Source: Shewanella sp. OMA3-2
GTDB lineage: Bacteria > Pseudomonadota > Gammaproteobacteria > Enterobacterales > Shewanellaceae
Length of the DNA: 64,000 nucleotides
Reading direction: 5' to 3'
NCBI RefSeq assembly: GCF_021513195.1
Contig: NZ_CP090974.1
Location: forward strand, 2,368,001 to 2,432,000
Within the stretch, counting starts at the first letter, position 1; the number at the start of each line of letters is the position of its first letter. Position numbers and translations under genes: made by a program. Under the pieces are notes generated by a model, which made no database searches, was not told the DNA's origin, and worked only from the letters and a program-made list of their open reading frames with translations. Of the stretch, positions 9,083 to 18,930 are shown piece after piece.

Positions 9083-10834
9083 TTAGTAACCTACGGCTGC
9101 AGAACCTGCTCTTCGAGGATCAGATGCACCATATTTACCTTGTTCAGTCACCATTATTGACTGGGTACTACCAATAGATTGTTGAATTTTAACGTTATGA
9201 CCTTTTGCTTCTAGCAGTGAAATAGTGTCTTGATTTAAGCTGCGCTCTACCCATAAAAAATCAGGTAACCATTGGTGATGAACACGTGCCGCGGCGGTGG
9301 CTTCAGCAATATTCAGTTGATGATCAATCACATTCATGATGATCTGTAAGGTGATATTAATAATTCTAGAACCACCAGGGCTACCAGTCACAATAAAAGG
9401 TTTACCTTCTTTCATTACGATAGTTGGGCTCATTGAGCTGAGCGGTCGTTTATTACCCTTTACAGCATTAGCTTCTCCACCAATCAGTCCGTAACCGTTT
9501 GGTACGCCAGCTTTAACTGAGAAGTCATCCATTTCATTATTGAGTAGTATCCCGGTACCTTTTGCCACCAGCCCAGAGCCATAACTAAAGTTTAAAGTGT
9601 AGGTATTGGATACCGCGTTACCCCATTTATCGACGACTGAATAGTGTGTTGTTTGCGGGCTTTCATAGCCAGCCACTTTACCTGGCAGAATTTCACTGCT
9701 TGGAGTGGTTTTATGTAAGGTCACTTTACTGGCAATTTTGTGAGCATAATCTTTGCTGATCAAATGAGCTGTGGGGACTTTGACAAAGTCAGGATCACCT
9801 AAAAACTCGCTGCGATCGGCATAGGCGTACTTCATCGTTTCAGCCATAAGATGTATTGTTTGCGCAGTGTTATGACCAAATTTATCGATAGGAAATTGTT
9901 CCAGTACGTTTAGCATTTCTATAATATGGATACCGCCAGAAGAAGGTGCTGGCATCGAAATCACTTCATAACCTCGATATGTACCACGAACGGGTTCACG
10001 TTCTACTGCTTTATAATGAGCTAAATCAGCTAATGTCATTACTCCGCCAGCTTGCTGCACCGCGCTGACTATTTTTTCAGCGGTTTCACCTTGATAAAAA
10101 CCTTTACTACCAAACTTAGAAATTAACGAGAGTGAATGGGCTAATTCTGGTTGATATAACACATCATCAACATCAAAGTTACTGCCATCTGCTTGATAAA
10201 AAATTGTTTTAGAGCTTGGCCATTGGCTAATACGGCTTCGTGTACCAGCCAAAGAGTTGGCTAAATCTGATGTGATAATAATGCCATCTTTGGCGAGCTT
10301 GATTGCCGGTTTTATCACTTGTTTAAGCGTCATAGTACCGTATTGCTTTAACGCTAACTCCATTCCCATCACAGTCCCAGGAACACCTACTGCTAAACCG
10401 TGTTCGCGACTTAATTTATCAACCGCGTTACCTTGTTCATCTAGAAAAATATCTCTATGGGCTTTGCTTGGTGCCGTTTCGCGATAATCAATCGCAATGG
10501 TTTTATTATCTTTGACAAGATGGACTAACATAAAGCCGCCACCACCAATATTACCCGCTCGCGGTAATGTTACCGCTAGTGCAAAACCAACCGCAACAGC
10601 AGCATCGACGGCATTACCGCCTTGTTTAAGAATTTCCACACCTATTTGACTGGCGATGGCTTCTTGGCTCGCTACCATGCCGTGTTTGGCAAAAATAGGC
10701 TGTGCAGTAGCCATTTCACTGAAAATAGCTTCATCATTGGCCCATGCATAGGGTGAATGTAACCCCACAGATGACAAGCTAACGCCAACCAAAGCAGATA
10801 AGAGTAATGGAGTGATTTTTATCGTGAGGGACAC
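9083..10834 (-). CDS. ggt: Gamma-glutamyltransferase
   Basis: A 583-residue secreted enzyme of the Ntn-hydrolase superfamily. The N-terminus is a signal peptide (cleavage near AWA). The family signature of the large subunit is clear (GGNAVDAAVAVGFALAVTLP, then GNIGGGGFMLVHL). Autocleavage exposes the catalytic threonine at the second Thr of TTHYSVVDKWGNAVSNTY, and the small subunit contains the oxyanion segment PLSSMSPTIV and GSPGGSRII. It cleaves or transfers gamma-glutamyl groups of glutathione in the periplasm. Translation starts at GTG, with AAGGA seven bases upstream. It stands alone and is divergent from the acetyltransferase gene at 10937. Confidence 0.96.
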   Translation of the reverse strand: MSLTIKITPLLLSALVGVSLSSVGLHSPYAWANDEAIFSEMATAQPIFAKHGMVASQEAIASQIGVEILKQGGNAVDAAVAVGFALAVTLPRAGNIGGGGFMLVHLVKDNKTIAIDYRETAPSKAHRDIFLDEQGNAVDKLSREHGLAVGVPGTVMGMELALKQYGTMTLKQVIKPAIKLAKDGIIITSDLANSLAGTRSRISQWPSSKTIFYQADGSNFDVDDVLYQPELAHSLSLISKFGSKGFYQGETAEKIVSAVQQAGGVMTLADLAHYKAVEREPVRGTYRGYEVISMPAPSSGGIHIIEMLNVLEQFPIDKFGHNTAQTIHLMAETMKYAYADRSEFLGDPDFVKVPTAHLISKDYAHKIASKVTLHKTTPSSEILPGKVAGYESPQTTHYSVVDKWGNAVSNTYTLNFSYGSGLVAKGTGILLNNEMDDFSVKAGVPNGYGLIGGEANAVKGNKRPLSSMSPTIVMKEGKPFIVTGSPGGSRIINITLQIIMNVIDHQLNIAEATAAARVHHQWLPDFLWVERSLNQDTISLLEAKGHNVKIQQSIGSTQSIMVTEQGKYGASDPRRAGSAAVGY

Positions 10835-10936
10835 GGGTTATCCTTAGAAAGTGACCTTAATTATCTGACTGTGCCATAGCTGTTATAAAATTGGTATGCT
10901 ATACAGGATAAATAGACAAATAATAAGGCCGACACA

Positions 10937-12114
10937 TTGTCATCTGCGTATACATTTTCACATGTTTTGAGTATTGAAGAGATAGGCCAAGGCAAGTGGA
11001 CTCAATATTTTGGTGAGTCCAATCCCTTTATGCGATATGCATTTTTACAGCAATTAGAACATTCAGCTTGTGTAGGAGATGGCACAGGCTGGCAAATTAA
11101 TCACCTTATTATAACCGACAAATTAACCGCAGAAATTGCTGCGATTATGCCTTTGTATCAAAAAACACATTCATGGGGAGAGTATGTCTTTGATTGGGCC
11201 TGGGCTGAGGCTTATGGGCGTAATCAATTAGAATATTATCCTAAGCTGGTGACCAGTGTGCCTTTTATCCCCGCTTCTGGCCAAAGAATAGGGTTTAACC
11301 CAGCAATGATGCAAGAAGCTAAGCAGGCTCTTTTACTAAGTTTGTGTGGGTATCTACATGCTAAGCTGGTCCAACAGGATTATTCTTCATGGCACGGCTT
11401 GTTTATTAGCGAACAAGAACAAACTTTATGGCCTAAAGATGCCGCGATAACCTGGTAGGGACCCAATTTCATTGGCGCAATAGAAATTACACAGACTTCA
11501 GTGATTTTTTAGCTGCAATGACGTCAAGAAAACGCAAGAATATCAGTAAAGAAAGACAGTTAGTTGCTAACTACCAATTAAGTTTTCGTTTCGTTATTGG
11601 TGCAGAGGCATCGCTTGAACAATGGCAGCATTTTATTAAATGCTATCAAATGACCTATCAAAAACGTTCAGGACATCAAGGGTATTTAAACGGGGCTTTT
11701 TTTCTTGGGTTGCGACAAACTATGGGGGAGGCGATTCGATTACTGATTGTCACCGATGCAAATGATCAAATGATCGCATCAGCATTATTTTTTGTATCTG
11801 ATACTCACTTGTATGGTCGATACTGGGGCACATTAATTGAGCTTGATGGGTTACATTTTGAAAGCTGCTATTACCAAGGTATTGACTACGCAATAGCTAA
11901 TAATCTAGTAATTTTTGATGCGGGTGCCCAAGGTGAACATAAAGTGGCTAGAGGGTTTGAACCTAGACTAACGTATTCAAAACACATTATTACTCATCCC
12001 GCGTTTAATGACGCTATTAGTCATTATTGCCAGCAAGAGCAAGATCAAATGAACTTGTATATGACACAAATTGCACAACAATTACCGTTTAAAAATTCAG
12101 TTAATTTTGATTGA
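10937..12114 (+). pseudogene. GNAT-family (COG3146) acetyltransferase gene with a one-base frameshift
   Basis: Two ORFs, 10937-11458 and 11518-12114, are parts of one ~392-residue protein. The first ends in a stop right after GLFISEQEQTLWPKDAAITW. The next frame continues without a gap in homology as TQFHWRNRNYTDFSDFLAAMTSRKRKNISKER and ends in FKNSVNFD. The FHW-N-Y-DFDDFL... SRKRK pattern and later YWG and GAQGEHK motifs are typical of the peptidogalycan-biosynthesis-like GNAT family (DUF482/COG3146), whose substrate is unknown. One base restored near 11450 rejoins the frames. The start is a TTG with AAGG nine bases upstream. Whether the lesion is biological or a sequence error is not decided. 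Confidence 0.82.
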
Positions 12115-12195
12115 GTAAGCTAATGCAGTTTGTGCAATCTTGTTAATTTAGGACTATGAATGGATGCTAGTCACTTACGGTTATGTACTGCGAAA

Positions 12196-12813
12196 TTAAC
12201 CGAGTGCCAACCAGAACCCCACGAGTATCATTAAGCTGCCGGCAATACGGTTCAACCAACGAATGTTATCGCCGCGGGATAAAAATAACCGTAAGCTTTT
12301 ACCACCACTGGCGTATGCCAGCATTGAGGCGGATTCTGTTACCATTATGATCCCCAATAAAACAACTAACTGAGTAACAACCGGTTTATCGACACTGATA
12401 AAAGGGGGTAATAGCGATATCATAAATGCCCATCCTTTAGGGTTAGCTATAGCGGTGATAAATCCCTGACTGATCAAACTTAACCGACGAGTATTAACCT
12501 GTTGGCCATCAATAACAGCCATTTTGCCTTTCGAACGCCACATGTTAACGCCAATGTAGATAAGGTAAGCTCCGCCTAACCATTTTAATATTTCAAATAT
12601 CTGTGGATAGTTAAGCATGATGCTAGCAACACCGAGCACCGCGGCTATCGCCACAATCGCCACACCAATGAGTTCACCTATCATCATCCACAATGTGCGT
12701 CTTACGCCAATACTCATGCCTAGGGTCATTGCTAAGGTCATGCACATGCCAGGAGTGATGGATACAAAGAAGAAGGTTGGGATAAATACAGCGAGTACAG
12801 CGTAATCAGGCAT
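12196..12813 (-). CDS. LysE/RhtB-family amino-acid exporter
   Basis: A ~205-residue integral membrane protein with about six hydrophobic helices. The N-terminal signature P-x-F-x(5)-PGxxM is seen as FIPTFFFVSITPGMCM, and the mid-protein segment LKWLGGAYLIYIGVNMW followed by GFITAIANPKGWAFM matches the family pattern. Members export lysine, threonine, homoserine or other amino acids. I begin at the ATG at 12813, because the longer start adds 21 residues (MLVFVYLSII...) that overlap the upstream terminator. It lies directly after hppD on the same strand but a strong terminator separates them. The substrate is unknown. Confidence 0.87.
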   Translation of the reverse strand: MPDYAVLAVFIPTFFFVSITPGMCMTLAMTLGMSIGVRRTLWMMIGELIGVAIVAIAAVLGVASIMLNYPQIFEILKWLGGAYLIYIGVNMWRSKGKMAVIDGQQVNTRRLSLISQGFITAIANPKGWAFMISLLPPFISVDKPVVTQLVVLLGIIMVTESASMLAYASGGKSLRLFLSRGDNIRWLNRIAGSLMILVGFWLALG

Positions 12814-12860
12814 ATAAAGTATTCTTAGTGACAAAATTGCATCGATTATAATGCTTAGGT

Positions 12861-12893
12861 AAACAAAAACCAGCACTTGGCTGGTTTTTGTTT
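12861..12893 (-). terminator. Intrinsic terminator between hppD and the LysE gene
   Basis: Fourteen-base arms (AAACAAAAACCAGC / GCTGGTTTTTGTTT) with a five-base loop; the minus-strand exit side is T-rich. It lies just after the hppD stop at 12917. Confidence 0.85.
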
Positions 12894-12916
12894 AGTGTGG
12901 CTCAGCTCATTAAACG

Positions 12917-13957
12917 TTACAGTACGCCACGTTTAATTTGGTCGCGCTCTATAGATTCAAATAACGCTTTGAAATTACCTTCACCAAAACCTAGGTTATT
13001 TTTACGTTGAATGATTTCGATAAAAATAGGACCGAATAAATTCTTAGTGAAAATTTGTAGTAAATAACCGTCTTCATCACCATCGATCAAAATCTGGTGA
13101 TGTTTGATTTTTTCTCTGTCTTCGGTTACCTGTGGCAACTTATCAAAAATGGTTTCATAGTATTCAGGAATGATATCTAAAGTTTCGATTGCTGTGCCTT
13201 CCATTGCATCTAATGAGGCAACAATATCACGGCTTCTAAAGGCCAAATGCTGTACACCAGGGCCATTGTATTCACCTAAATATTCATCAATTTGGTTTTT
13301 ATCGTTGCCTTTACCTTCGTTGATTGGAATACAGAAGCTACCATCTGGTGAACGTAGTGCATAAGACACTAATGCAGTTTGCGACCCTTTAATGTCAAAG
13401 TAGCGCACTTCGGTGAAGCCAAAGATATCTTTATAAAAGTTTGCCCACTTCTCCATAGTGCCTTTGTAGACATTATTAGTTAAATGGTCAACTTCCATAA
13501 AGCCTTTTTCTGGCGTGTTAATTGGCTCATCTAAATCAACAAAATCAGTTGCGTAAATACTATTATCAGCACCAAAGGTGTCGATAAAGTAGATTAAGCT
13601 ATCGCCAATACCGTAAATGGCTGGGTAAGGCATGTCTTTTTCAGCCTCTGCAGCAGGTTTTGCACCACGCTCTACCGCAAGCTTGAAAGCTAATTCTGCA
13701 TCTTCTACACGCCAACCCATTGAACAGATTGCTGGTCCGTGTGATTTAGCAAACTCTGCAGAAAATCCTGCACGGCTTTTATTTAATAAGAAATTAATGT
13801 CATTTTGCTTGTAGTAAGTAATGTCATGGTTTTTTGCTTTTTTAAGCATTGAAAAACCGAAATCAATAAATACTTGATGCATAAAGTTAGTATCTGGGCT
13901 GGCAAATTCAGTAAATTCGATGCCTAAAAGTCCCAGTGGGTTTTGTTCGCTTGCCAT
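12917..13957 (-). CDS. hppD: 4-Hydroxyphenylpyruvate dioxygenase
   Basis: A ~346-residue non-heme iron oxygenase that converts 4-hydroxyphenylpyruvate to homogentisate in tyrosine degradation. The two-domain vicinal-oxygen-chelate fold is recognisable. The iron ligands are visible: His in EVDHLTNNVYKG, His in GPGVQHLAFRS and Glu in FIEIIQRKNNLGFGEGNFKALF. The ATG at 13957 is preceded by AGGA at eight bases; eight extra residues would be included at the longer start. It is followed upstream on the same strand by hmgA 79 bases away, so the two form a tyrosine-catabolic operon transcribed from the LysR-divergent promoter region. Confidence 0.96.
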   Translation of the reverse strand: MASEQNPLGLLGIEFTEFASPDTNFMHQVFIDFGFSMLKKAKNHDITYYKQNDINFLLNKSRAGFSAEFAKSHGPAICSMGWRVEDAELAFKLAVERGAKPAAEAEKDMPYPAIYGIGDSLIYFIDTFGADNSIYATDFVDLDEPINTPEKGFMEVDHLTNNVYKGTMEKWANFYKDIFGFTEVRYFDIKGSQTALVSYALRSPDGSFCIPINEGKGNDKNQIDEYLGEYNGPGVQHLAFRSRDIVASLDAMEGTAIETLDIIPEYYETIFDKLPQVTEDREKIKHHQILIDGDEDGYLLQIFTKNLFGPIFIEIIQRKNNLGFGEGNFKALFESIERDQIKRGVL

Positions 13958-14036
13958 GTTGTTATTCCTCGTTATATTCAACTCACCATCACTTCAAAAG
14001 TGATGAGGTTAGAAGGTTTTTCTATAGGCTTATGGT

Positions 14037-15196
14037 TTAGTCTTCTAACCAAGAGCGGTTGTAGTCTTCACTCATGCAATTTTTTACATGGGAAGTAAGA
14101 TTAAGTGGGGCGAAAGTATCGACCATCACTGCATATTCGTAGGTTTCTTTTTTACCGATCGACGCTTCGGTTCTGCCGGTTGCGGCCCGTGTGGCACACC
14201 TTTTTGATGCAAGGTCATATAACCCGCTTCAATACCGGTGCGGCTCATAAAGTCACCATCGACGTAATATAAAACTTCATCGCTATCAATGTTGTTATGG
14301 TAGTAAGGTGCAGGAATAGACTTGGGGTGGAAATCATATGGGCGCGGCACAAAATTACACACCACAAAATTGTGTGCAGTAAACACTAAATGCTCTGATG
14401 GTGGTAAATGAATTTTACCAACTTTAGGCGCATACTCAGCGATATTAAACGCCCAAGGGTAAACGCAACCATCCCAACCGACTAAATCAAATGGGTGCCA
14501 TTCGAGTGTCATTTGCTGGTATTTGTCACCAAACTTACATACTAATTGAAACTCACCTTTTTCAACCACAGCATCTGCCAGTTTTGGGGTTCGCAAGTCA
14601 CGCTCACAATAAGGGGCAGACTCAAGTAATTGACCGTATTCATTGCGAAAATGCTTCGGTACTTCAACCATTGAAAATGATTCAATGACAAACAAACGAA
14701 CATTGCTGTAATCATTAAAGGTTAATTGATAAGTGGTACCGCGGGGGATAACCAGGTAATCCCACTTTTTAACGTCAATAACACCATATTCGCTTAACAG
14801 CTGGCCTTCACCTTCATGAACAAACACAATTTCATCCGCATAAGCATTGCGATAAAACTCATTTGTGCTGTGGCTAACCTTGGCGGTATACATAGCTACA
14901 TCGCTGTTATAGAAAATTTTATTACGACTGCTAAAAAAGTTGCCGTCACAGTCTGCTTTGCGTGAGTCGAGTTTATAGTTTTGAATTAATGAATCTTGCC
15001 ATTCTTGGCCATGTTCAACGGCATATGGCACAACATTAATCGCCTTAGTCGGCATATTATGGTGATATTTATTAGAATAAATATTCGAGAAACCATGGGT
15101 TGAAAACAATTCTTCACGGTAAAGTTCGCCATTTTCTTTTTCAAATGCGATATGACGCTTTGTGGGGATTTCACCTTGTTTTACATAAAATGGCAT
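14037..15196 (-). CDS. hmgA: Homogentisate 1,2-dioxygenase (frameshifted in this sequence)
   Basis: The N-terminal 340 residues are clearly homogentisate dioxygenase, a cupin-type iron enzyme opening the homogentisate ring to maleylacetoacetate. The frame ends early in an alien tail (PAEPKRRSVKKKPTNMQ). Shifting by one base at about 14178 (CCGGC read as CCGGGC) restores PQPGRTEASIGKKETYEYAVMVDTFAPL and continues to the native end ...EDYNRSWLED with stop at 14037, giving 386 residues, a normal length. Features include PPSEHLVFTAHNFVVCNF, FHPKSIPAPYYHNN and GYMTLHQKGVPHGP, which hold iron-binding histidines. The gene is first in the hmgA-hppD operon and divergent from a LysR gene. A base-call error in a G run is the likely cause. 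Confidence 0.9.
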
Positions 15197-15283
15197 ATCT
15201 GCTTCCTTAACCAGGTACGTACAACACTTAGTTTGCTCACCTAAGGTATTTTGTTAATCAATAGTGTGATCTGTGCTGCATAG

Positions 15284-15359
15284 ATTGATTCAATTTAGTT
15301 GCTTAGATGAACAAAAAAAAGAATAATAAACAGCTAGACTCAATCTAATTTTTAGATTG
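15284..15359. promoter_or_regulatory. Palindromic operator candidates between hmgA and the LysR gene
   Basis: The hmgA-LysR intergenic region holds a perfect 8+8 inverted repeat, CAATCTAA-TTT-TTAGATTG, at 15341-15359, and a perfect 5+5 palindrome ATTGA-T-TCAAT at 15284-15294. Both share the TTGA/AATC core and lie between the divergent genes. This is what a LysR binding site in a divergent promoter would look like, but the actual motif of this regulator is not known here. Confidence 0.5.
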
Positions 15360-15430
15360 TATTGTTATCGATACATTTTTGGCAGCTATTCGATACAAAA
15401 GCACAATTTTACCCCGCAAAGGAGTGATAA

Positions 15431-16360
15431 ATGCGCATAGATGTTGATGCATTTAAGGTTTTACAAGTATTAGTTGAAGAGGGCAGTTTTGCCAAAGCGT
15501 CTGAACGTTTACATAAAGCGCAATCGGCGGTGAGCTACCAAGTCAAAAAGCTAGAACAACACTTGGGCGTAAGCTTATTTAACCGTGATCAATACCGTGC
15601 AGAATTAACCCCAGAAGGGCGAGTTATTTTGGCTGAAGGGCAGCGTTTACTACAACATTTAGCCAATATTGAGCATCTTGCTAGTCGTTTTAGTGAAGGC
15701 TGGGAGCCTAAACTTGAACTAGTGATCGACGGCGCGCTGCCTATGGAACCAATAATGACCGCATTAAAGCGTATGGCTGAGCATAAAATCCCAACTAAAA
15801 TTCAATTAAATATGGAGTTTTTAGGCGGAGTGCAGCATAGGTTTGAGCGGGATGGTGCCGATTTAATGCTAGTAAAAGACTATTTGACAGGGCCAAACTA
15901 TCATCCTAAAGCCTTACCCACAATTACCAGTATATTAGTTGCCAGTTGTCATCACCCCTTGGTTGGGCAAAGTCAAATCAGTTTAACTGAGCTACAACAG
16001 CATGTGGAATTGACCATTGAAGACTCGTCCCCACAGCGTTTAGTGCGCGATGAAATGCAATTTGGTGGCGACAAGGTATTTTATTTATCAGGGTTTATTA
16101 TGAAAAAAAATGCTTTACTAAAAGGCCTTGGCTTTGGTTGGATGCCAGCATTTTTGATCCATGAAGAGTTAAACTCGGGCGAACTAAAGTCAGTCGACTT
16201 TGTCGGAGGTCATAGTTTCAGTTTTACGCCCCAATTAGTGTCAACCCTAGAAAGGCCGTTAGGACGTGCAGGGCAGTTATTTACCGAGCTGATTTTAGAA
16301 GAGTTCACTCGCTTTGAACTGCACACATCCAAAGAGGTTAATACCACAGGGCTAGGTTAA
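15431..16360 (+). CDS. LysR-family transcriptional regulator of the tyrosine-degradation locus
   Basis: A 309-residue LysR-type regulator. The N-terminal winged-helix domain is evident (residues 3-60: FKVLQVLVEEGSFAKASERL, then SAVSYQVKKLEQHLGVSLFNRDQYRAELTPEGR), followed by a substrate-binding domain. It is divergent from hmgA with a ~234-base intergenic region containing two palindromes, which suggests it controls hmgA-hppD in response to a tyrosine-pathway metabolite. The protein resembles regulators placed beside hmg genes in Shewanella, but the effector is not known from sequence. The start is supported by AAAGGAGTG five bases before ATG. Confidence 0.9.
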   Translation: MRIDVDAFKVLQVLVEEGSFAKASERLHKAQSAVSYQVKKLEQHLGVSLFNRDQYRAELTPEGRVILAEGQRLLQHLANIEHLASRFSEGWEPKLELVIDGALPMEPIMTALKRMAEHKIPTKIQLNMEFLGGVQHRFERDGADLMLVKDYLTGPNYHPKALPTITSILVASCHHPLVGQSQISLTELQQHVELTIEDSSPQRLVRDEMQFGGDKVFYLSGFIMKKNALLKGLGFGWMPAFLIHEELNSGELKSVDFVGGHSFSFTPQLVSTLERPLGRAGQLFTELILEEFTRFELHTSKEVNTTGLG

Positions 16361-16469
16361 TAACGTAGATAAACGATACATTATCTTATAGGAGGTTTAT
16401 AGGCTCGTTTATGAGTTTTATGTTAAATTCATAGAGAATACTATTATCTAATTGTCCAAGGAGTGACAA

Positions 16470-17225
16470 ATGAGTAAGCGATGCCACGAAGTAGATTATG
16501 AAATTATTGGTTCAAGCATGCAATTGGTTGAGGTGGAACTCGATCCACACGAAACGGTGATCGCAGAAGCGGGCGCGATGAATTACATGGAACAAGATAT
16601 CATTTTCGAGGCTAAAATGGGCGATGGCTCTGAACCTGAGTCTGGATTTTTTGGTAAGTTGCTTGGCGCGGGTAAAAGGGCGTTTTCTGGTGAAAGTATA
16701 TTCATGACTCACTTTACCAATGATGGCCACAATAAACGAAAAGTGGCTTTTGCAGCGCCTTATCCCGGCAGTGTGTTAGCGGTCGATTTATCTCAGCATG
16801 ATGGTGAGCTTATTTGCCAAAAAGACAGCTTTTTAGCCGCAGCACTGGGCACTAACGTTACCATGAAATTTAATCGTCGTTTAGGAGCAGGTTTTTTCGG
16901 TGGTGAAGGGTTTATACTACAAAGTTTGAAGGGTGACGGCATGGTATTTATCCACGCTGGCGGCACCTTAATTAAGAAAGAGCTAAATGGTGAGTCATTG
17001 CGGGTTGATACCGGATGTATAGTTGCGTTTTCTCCAGGCATTGATTACGACATTCAACGTGCAGGTTCGTTAAAATCTATGGTCTTTGGCGGAGAAGGAT
17101 TATTTTTAGCCACCTTACAAGGTCACGGAACCGTTTGGCTACAGTCATTACCGTTTTCACGTATGGCTGATCGTATTATTGCCCATGCACCGACTAAAGG
17201 CGGTACATCAAAAGGTGAAGATTAA
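16470..17225 (+). CDS. TIGR00266/AIM24-family protein
   Basis: A 251-residue soluble protein with the AIM24-type beta-rich fold. Family features are an N-terminal [21 protein letters not shown] segment, a glycine-rich [18 protein letters not shown] segment, the [10 protein letters not shown] pattern and the repeat-like [19 protein letters not shown] at the C-terminus. The family (TIGR00266) is widespread but its function is not known; a yeast relative is a mitochondrial membrane-associated protein. AAGGAG lies seven bases before the ATG. It is not obviously tied to neighbouring genes. Confidence 0.88.
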   Translation: MSKRCHEVDYEIIGSSMQLVEVELDPHETVIAEAGAMNYMEQDIIFEAKMGDGSEPESGFFGKLLGAGKRAFSGESIFMTHFTNDGHNKRKVAFAAPYPGSVLAVDLSQHDGELICQKDSFLAAALGTNVTMKFNRRLGAGFFGGEGFILQSLKGDGMVFIHAGGTLIKKELNGESLRVDTGCIVAFSPGIDYDIQRAGSLKSMVFGGEGLFLATLQGHGTVWLQSLPFSRMADRIIAHAPTKGGTSKGED

Positions 17226-17355
17226 TCACTGAACTTTAAAAGTTAGCTGTCCGCTTCAATTGTAGACGTTAGAATGCTTATAGGAAGTTATTAAAGTTAC
17301 GTCGATTTTTCATATAAGTATTCTAGGTTATTGCAAGATAATTAAATGTATACTG

Positions 17356-17820
17356 CTAATGTTCGCAAAGTGACAGAATATAGTTGAATTCTGATTCTTT
17401 TACCGGCTGTACGCTCAATCTAGCGCCTTTGGTTACTAACATCATGTCTGCTAAGTTAACATCAGCTTTAAGTTGTTTAAGGCTAATTTGATTAACAAAT
17501 TTCGCAATAAAAGTTAATTCAACTTCTACCCAACGAGGTGCGTTTGGATCAGATTTTAAATCAAAGTAAGGCGATGATGGCTCAAAAGCACTGCTATCAG
17601 CCTGAGCAGGTTGACTTACTTTAGCAAGCCCTACAATCGCTGGCACTTTACAGCTTGAATGATAAAAGAGTACTAAATCATTGATGCTAACTTGATCTCG
17701 AAGAAAATTCCTTGCTTGATAATTTCTAATGCCTTGCCAAGCAGTTTTTTGTTCAGTGCACCTTTGCAGATCATCAATACTGAACTCATCAGGTTCAGAC
17801 TTCATTAACCAATATTTCAT
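17356..17820 (-). CDS. EVE-domain protein
   Basis: A ~154-residue protein that fits the EVE (PUA-like) domain almost end to end. Typical motifs are YWLMKSEPDEFSIDDL at the N-terminus, TAWQGIRNYQARNFLRD (the WxGVRNxQARNxL pattern) and LVLFYHSSCKVPAIVGLAKV. EVE proteins are proposed to bind modified nucleic-acid bases and are linked to RNA or DNA modification and to some defence systems; no such genes flank it here. I use the ATG at 17820, the start that begins directly with MKYWLMKSEP. Confidence 0.9.
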   Translation of the reverse strand: MKYWLMKSEPDEFSIDDLQRCTEQKTAWQGIRNYQARNFLRDQVSINDLVLFYHSSCKVPAIVGLAKVSQPAQADSSAFEPSSPYFDLKSDPNAPRWVEVELTFIAKFVNQISLKQLKADVNLADMMLVTKGARLSVQPVKESEFNYILSLCEH

Positions 17821-17995
17821 TAAGTTCACCAGGTTGTTATTTTGTACGACTATAAATAGTTAGTTGTTATAATCGTGCAGCATGTCAGGATTTTTTATGG
17901 TAACTTTTGCGACAGGTACCAGCAAGACTTTGTTATTTAACTTTATCTCAAAGTATGCGTTTTGGAGATGGGATGATGGTGATGCTAGCTAATAG

Positions 17996-18262
17996 GATGA
18001 AAACAGGTGGTTAAACTTGTTATTTACCTTGATATTATCAAGTGCGGTGATGTCCGATACTCTTGAATTACCCACATTGGAATGGCCACCGTTTAGTGGC
18101 GCAGAATTACCCGAGAAAGGCATTGTGGCTCAAATTGTTAAATAAGTAATTACCAAAGATAATCACCAATTATCAGCCACAGCAGTTCCTTGGGATCGCG
18201 CAATACGCATGGTTAATATTGGGAGCAAAAGTGGCTTACTATCATTAATCAAGGATTCTTAA
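17996..18262 (+). pseudogene. Remnant of an SBP_bac_3-type periplasmic binding protein
   Basis: Reading from 18011 gives LNLLFTLILSSAVMSDTLELPTLEWPPFSGAELPEKGIVAQIVK, then a stop, then VITKDNHQLSATAVPWDRAIRMVNIGSKSGLLSLIKDS and another stop at 18262. The signal-peptide-like start, the W-P-P-F-S-G-x-x-L-P-x-x-G segment and V-P-W-D-R-A-I-x-M are hallmark parts of extracellular solute-binding proteins of family 3. Only the first ~80 residues are left, with an in-frame stop, no credible start codon (a start at 17997 is one base out of frame) and no downstream lobe. It is therefore a decayed and truncated gene, not a sequencing artefact. Confidence 0.75.
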
Positions 18263-18329
18263 AATTTGATCCTTAAGCATTAATGGATGCCTACCTGATT
18301 GAAATTAAGTAAGCATCTTCTCGTTTCAA

Positions 18330-18743
18330 TTAATATTGCTCGTTTGGAACAACAGTTTGACCTATAGGTGTTAAACTTAACAATGCAAGCTTAAGATGTT
18401 GAATACCAAATGGAATACCAATAATGGTTATAAAACAAGCTAATGCATGAGTTAAATGACCTATTGCCAACCAAATCCCAAAAAAGACCAACCAAATCAC
18501 GTTACCGACGATTCCCATCGTTCCAGTTCCTAAGTCTTCAACACCTGATAAGTGTTTTCGGTTAACACTTTGTTGACCGAAGGGCCAAAATGCCATTTCA
18601 CCAATGACAAAACAAGCCCGACCAAAAGGAATCCCAATAATACTAATAAAACAGAGTAACCCAGCAAGCCACCAGGCTAGCCCCATTACAAACCCACCTA
18701 AAACAAACCATGCAATATTAAAAATAAGTCTCAAAATAGCCAT
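18330..18743 (-). CDS. YccF domain membrane protein
   Basis: A ~137-residue inner-membrane protein with two copies of the YccF domain. Each has a hydrophobic stretch followed by I-x-G-I-P-F-G: LLCFISIIGIPFGRACFVI (first) and ACFITIIGIPFGIQHLKLA (second). The N-terminal MAILRLIFNIAWFVLGGF is the expected start and follows AAAGGA by seven bases, so 23 residues of the longer ORF are dropped. The function of YccF proteins is unknown. It is transcribed on its own between the binding-protein remnant and a divergent PLP-enzyme gene. Confidence 0.86.
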   Translation of the reverse strand: MAILRLIFNIAWFVLGGFVMGLAWWLAGLLCFISIIGIPFGRACFVIGEMAFWPFGQQSVNRKHLSGVEDLGTGTMGIVGNVIWLVFFGIWLAIGHLTHALACFITIIGIPFGIQHLKLALLSLTPIGQTVVPNEQY

Positions 18744-18930
18744 ACCTGTTCCTTTAACGACTGACATATGAAAGTAATATTGTTTAGCAGATAATGTGCC
18801 AATATTCAACATTATGATTATATTGGTTTAATTTTTCTGTGAATTGATAATTGACTATAAAAATGCAGATTTAGACTAAAAGTTATCGGTTTTAACCAAC
18901 TTTAGTTACAATGAATTACTATCTCTTTTA

